A stretch of 8,370 nt of DNA from Bacteroidota bacterium (GTDB lineage: Bacteria > Bacteroidota > Bacteroidia > UKL13-3), in assembly GCA_010027395.1 (NCBI GenBank), contig RGVD01000109.1, forward strand, positions 1 through 8,370, in the 5' to 3' direction. Every line of letters begins with the position of its first letter. Position 1 is the stretch's first letter. Shown one piece after another: positions 6,057-8,370 of the stretch. Below the pieces are notes generated by a model. It was not told where the DNA came from and did not search any database. It was given only the letters and a program-made list of their open reading frames with translations. Both the position numbers and the translations under genes were made by a program.

Positions 6057-6842
6057 TTAAGGCACAAAAACAATAATCCCCAAAAGGCTATTGATATCCA
6101 AAATAGGGTAGTCGTTAAAATCCACTGATGTATCACCATTCAAATCTGACTCATAATAACCAAAATCACCATTATTACTGCTAATTTCAATTGGAGGGTA
6201 GTCGTTAAAATCAACTGAGCCATCTTGGTTTATATCACCACTAAAAATCGCAAAATTGCCATCTCCCATATCGGCTAAGTTATCGCCTGCTGATTTGTTT
6301 GCAGCATTACTAAAATTATATTCAGCACCATTATTAGTTATTAAAACGGGAGTAGCACTCCAAGTTTCAATTGAATTTCGTTGCTTAAAAACAACATAAT
6401 AAGATTTACCAATGCTCATTGGAGAGAATAAAATACTAGCTGTGCCATCAGTGTGAAGTGAGCCTTTTCCCATAAATGAAAGGGGATGTCCAGCAATTGT
6501 ATCATGCAATTCTACCGTTATATTATCTGCAATATTAGACATCAAAGGATCGCCAAGCGATGAATTCATGAGTCCACCTCCTACATAAAAACCTTGAATA
6601 AATGCAGTGAGATTTAAATACACACCTGAATCAACGGAGGCTTTTTGTTGAAAACCTTGACTTAAAACAAGTCCTCCACCAATGGTGGCTGTAAAAGTTT
6701 CACCTAGGGTTGAACTTACATTGAAATTGGAATTGCTAAAATAGCCCCCACCAGCAGAAATTGCTCTTTTGCTAATATTTTGTCCACTTACCCAATGAAG
6801 TGATAAGAGGAGTAGTAAGCCTAAAATATTTCTTTTCATCAT
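6057..6842 (-). CDS. Secreted protein with C-terminal dockerin-like calcium-binding repeats
   Basis: A 261-residue exported protein. Residues 1-20 are a signal peptide (basic MMKR, a leucine-rich core, cleavage probably at SG-Q). Residues 25-66 (AGGGYFSNSNF ... TLGETF ... GGLVLSQGFQQ) resemble a short beta module that precedes surface modules in many Bacteroidota secreted proteins. Residues 79-200 (AFIQGFYVGGGLM; ITVELHD; SYYVVFKQRNSIETWSA) match another beta-rich module of the phylum that I recall but cannot name. The end has two EF-hand-like loops, DINQDGSVDFND (203-214) and DLNGDTSVDFND (233-244), with Asp/Asn at calcium-ligand positions as in type I dockerins. No type IX sorting domain is recognisable, and I see no catalytic motif. 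Starts at 6842 or 6839 (ATGATG) are equally possible. It begins 3 bases after the upstream gene's stop, so the two form an operon. Cellulosome function is not implied. Confidence 0.82.
   Translation of the reverse strand: MMKRNILGLLLLLSLHWVSGQNISKRAISAGGGYFSNSNFNVSSTLGETFTATIGGGLVLSQGFQQKASVDSGVYLNLTAFIQGFYVGGGLMNSSLGDPLMSNIADNITVELHDTIAGHPLSFMGKGSLHTDGTASILFSPMSIGKSYYVVFKQRNSIETWSATPVLITNNGAEYNFSNAANKSAGDNLADMGDGNFAIFSGDINQDGSVDFNDYPPIEISSNNGDFGYYESDLNGDTSVDFNDYPILDINSLLGIIVFVP
6105..6212. repeat. Internal direct repeat coding for the two dockerin-like loops
   Basis: An identical 18-base sequence occurs at 6105-6122 and 6195-6212, exactly 90 bases (30 codons) apart. After one mismatch, ACTGA is also shared, giving 23 of 24 identical bases. 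On the - strand both encode SVDFNDYP, the second half of each calcium-binding loop. The identity at DNA level, beyond what the protein motif needs, points to recent duplication or gene conversion between the two loops. Confidence 0.8.
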
Positions 6843-6845
6843 GGA

Positions 6846-7760
6846 TTAAAATCTTCTTACAGCCCTAACCCTGCATTGACCACCTTTTAAATTTACATCA
6901 CAGTAGCCACTAGCAAAATATTGCATCCAGGCATAAGAGGCATCCGTTTCGTTAGAACTCCAATAACTTCCAAATTGGAAACCATTGGCATCACCCAACA
7001 CTTCATTTACAACAGTGGCTGCATTATAACATTGATTTAATTCCCAAGCAGATGGAAGATACCAATCGCTATAACCACCGAAGCTATAAGCATCACAAAT
7101 ATAAGCTGCACCTGATGTGCATCCCGATTGACCAACGATAGCAGAGGTATTCACTTGTCCATCTCTTGAATTTTGGGCCGTTCCTATTGCCGAGTAGGTT
7201 ACATTGCTATAGGCAGATCCAGTACTAATATCTGTTAGTGATGCAATAACCCCATGTTCAGTTCCATTTTTTTTCCAAACTGCCACCACAATTCCACCGC
7301 CAAAAAGTTCGCCAATATAATGTGTGAAAAGGCCATTGGTATTAAGGTTAACACTTCCTGCTGTGCCTGCATATAGGGCATAAGGAACACTCATCATTTG
7401 TTGGGTGCCTATGTCAATATAATTATTTCCAGTAGCCGATGTATCTAATTCAACCTTTAAAAATTTACTACTATTTCCCCAATCAACAGTTCCAAAATTT
7501 CCATTTATTGGATTGCCTGTTCCTACATTTAGGTTAAATATACCCAATGAATTGGTGCTTGTATTGTGAGTCTCTTTATATGATACAGTGCCTGTAGCGC
7601 TGGCATTCAAAATACTAAATCTCACCATGATATTTTTATTGATAATGGCTTGGCCATTGGCAAATCTAGCGGCTGCCTGATAAGGAATACCTTGTGGTGC
7701 TTGTGCTTTTATCATCACAAATGATAAAACGAATAATCCTAGTATGAATATTTTTTTCAT
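6846..7760 (-). CDS. Secreted protein with N-terminal Bacteroidota surface module and DUF1566/Lcl-like C-terminal domain
   Basis: A 304-residue exported protein. Residues 1-20 form a signal peptide (MKK, a hydrophobic core, then IKAQ-A). Residues 22-131 (PQGIPYQAAARFANGQ; VRFSILNASATGTVSYKETH; LGIFNLNVG; TVDWGNSSKFLKVELD; GTQQMMSVPYALYA) form a module that I recall from many secreted Bacteroidota proteins. The C-terminal part begins at GELFGGGIVVAVW (150-162) and carries the DUF1566/Lcl pattern: GGYSDWYLPSAWELNQCY (228-245), YWSSNETDASYAWMQYFASG (266-285) and the terminal RVRAVRRF (297-304). This domain resembles FGE-like or C-type-lectin-like folds and often mediates surface recognition, but no ligand can be named. 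Five cysteines (214, 222, 244, 287, 296) may pair. No type IX sorting tail is visible; the protein ends on the domain's last strand. It is first in a two-gene operon with the dockerin-like gene. Confidence 0.82.
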   Translation of the reverse strand: MKKIFILGLFVLSFVMIKAQAPQGIPYQAAARFANGQAIINKNIMVRFSILNASATGTVSYKETHNTSTNSLGIFNLNVGTGNPINGNFGTVDWGNSSKFLKVELDTSATGNNYIDIGTQQMMSVPYALYAGTAGSVNLNTNGLFTHYIGELFGGGIVVAVWKKNGTEHGVIASLTDISTGSAYSNVTYSAIGTAQNSRDGQVNTSAIVGQSGCTSGAAYICDAYSFGGYSDWYLPSAWELNQCYNAATVVNEVLGDANGFQFGSYWSSNETDASYAWMQYFASGYCDVNLKGGQCRVRAVRRF

Positions 7761-7930
7761 TATGTATTTATTTTAAATCGCATATTTAAGTAAATTTGAA
7801 TTAAAATGTTTAAAATATTTCTCAATCCATTAAAATTTATTTTTTTTCAACCAATAGTAGTTATATATCTATTTAATTTTGGTATAACTTGTTTAATTCT
7901 TCTTGTCTCAAAAGTTAAATTGCCGTCCAA
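7761..7930. promoter_or_regulatory. Divergent AT-rich intergenic region with candidate -7 box for the thioesterase gene
   Basis: This 170-base stretch separates the divergently read secreted-protein operon (- strand) and thioesterase (+ strand), so it should contain both promoters. On the + strand, TAATTTTG at 7874-7881 and TAAATTTG at 7791-7798 both match TAnnTTTG; the first would give a 5' leader of about 43 bases. Neither has a clear -33 TTTG at the right distance. On the - strand the best candidate is TAAATATG (7781-7788), with one mismatch. In DNA this AT-rich such matches arise by chance, so the assignments are weak. No hairpin or riboswitch-like structure is evident. Confidence 0.3.
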
Positions 7931-8353
7931 ATGGCACGCATAAAATTAGAGCTTCCAGCACATTTTGAATTTTCAACAGAGTTAGAAATTCGCATTTCAG
8001 AAATTAATTATGGCAATCATCTTAGCAATGATGCATATTTGAGTTTGATGCATGAAGCCAGATTGAGGTTCTTTGCAAGTTTTGGATTTAGCGAGTTCAA
8101 CCTTGCTGGAGTTTCGGTAATTATGGGAGATGCGGCCATTGTTTATAAAAAAGAATGTCATTATGGTGATGTGTTAAAGATAGAAGTAACAGCAGCAGAA
8201 TTTGGAAGTAGAAGTTTTGATTTGTTTTATCGATTTGTTAAAACTAAAACGAATGAAATAGCATGCGAAGCCAAAACTGGTATCATTTGTTATGACTATA
8301 AAGAAAAGAAAACGGTAAATGTTCCGTATGAATTTAGAAAAAGGTTTGGTTAA
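7931..8353 (+). CDS. Acyl-CoA thioesterase-like hot-dog-fold protein (4HBT/YbgC-like)
   Basis: A 140-residue cytoplasmic protein of the usual single hot-dog-domain length. Residues 18-46 (LEIRISEINYGNHLSNDAYLSLMHEARLRFF) align with the 4HBT active-site segment RxxDxDxxGHVNNxxYxxxxExAR. H30, N33, Y36, E42 and R44 fit, but the two aspartates are replaced by E24 and N26. From memory this SE/D-INYGxHL variant is typical of one Bacteroidota subfamily, so it is probably not a defect. Later strands include AAIVYKKECHYGDVLKIEV (68-86), the common 'YGD' edge strand, and the FDLFYRFVK (96-104) and ACEAKTGIICYD (111-122) strands. Substrate is unknown; acyl-CoA hydrolysis is inferred from the family. The ATG at 7931 has no Shine-Dalgarno sequence. 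It is transcribed away from the secreted-protein operon, and no further gene is visible in the last 17 bases. Confidence 0.85.
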   Translation: MARIKLELPAHFEFSTELEIRISEINYGNHLSNDAYLSLMHEARLRFFASFGFSEFNLAGVSVIMGDAAIVYKKECHYGDVLKIEVTAAEFGSRSFDLFYRFVKTKTNEIACEAKTGIICYDYKEKKTVNVPYEFRKRFG

Positions 8354-8370
8354 TAGAAAATGTAATTCGA

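Noticed and set aside
7932..7938. TGGCACG, the -24 half of a sigma-54 promoter
   Set aside because: It lies inside the first codons of the thioesterase gene, and the required TTGC at the -12 position is absent.

Overview
The window is AT-rich and looks like a chromosomal segment of a Bacteroidota bacterium (Bacteroidia, exact order not resolvable). The evidence is the TamB-like C-terminus, the Bacteroidota-type QueE (CxxxCxxC, QPEW, SLQTHK motifs), a DUF6913-like protein, two secreted proteins built from modules common in this phylum, start sites without clear Shine-Dalgarno sequences, and a match to the Bacteroidota -7 promoter box (TAnnTTTG) upstream of miaB.

Layout. (1) Bases 1-1830, + strand: the 3' end of a TamB/DUF490 envelope gene, then after one base a diacylglycerol-kinase-family lipid kinase. 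(2) Bases 1827-5619, - strand: a tight four-gene run read as miaB, a sigma-54 activator, a DUF6913-like gene and queE (gaps 13, 6 and 0 bases). It meets the lipid kinase gene tail to tail, with stop codons sharing TTAA. (3) Bases 5620-6056: a 437-base gene-free stretch holding the probable miaB promoter and a cluster of degenerate palindromic repeats in the order A-B-B'-A'. (4) Bases 6057-7760, - strand: two secreted-protein genes 3 bases apart. The promoter-proximal one has a DUF1566/Lcl-like C-terminus; the second ends in a dockerin-like pair of calcium-binding loops. (5) Bases 7761-7930: an AT-rich divergent intergenic region. (6) Bases 7931-8353, + strand: a hot-dog-fold thioesterase.

How the genes may work together. 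TamB and the lipid kinase both concern membrane lipids. miaB and queE both supply anticodon-loop modifications of tRNA (ms2i6A37 and queuosine-34), so the - strand run can be read as a tRNA-modification operon that also carries a transcription regulator. The two secreted proteins are probably exported together to the surface.

Most of the window is ordinary core genome and I see no clear undescribed multi-gene system. The parts most worth a second look are the intergenic repeat cluster, the miaB/sigma-54/DUF6913/queE arrangement, and the secreted-protein pair.
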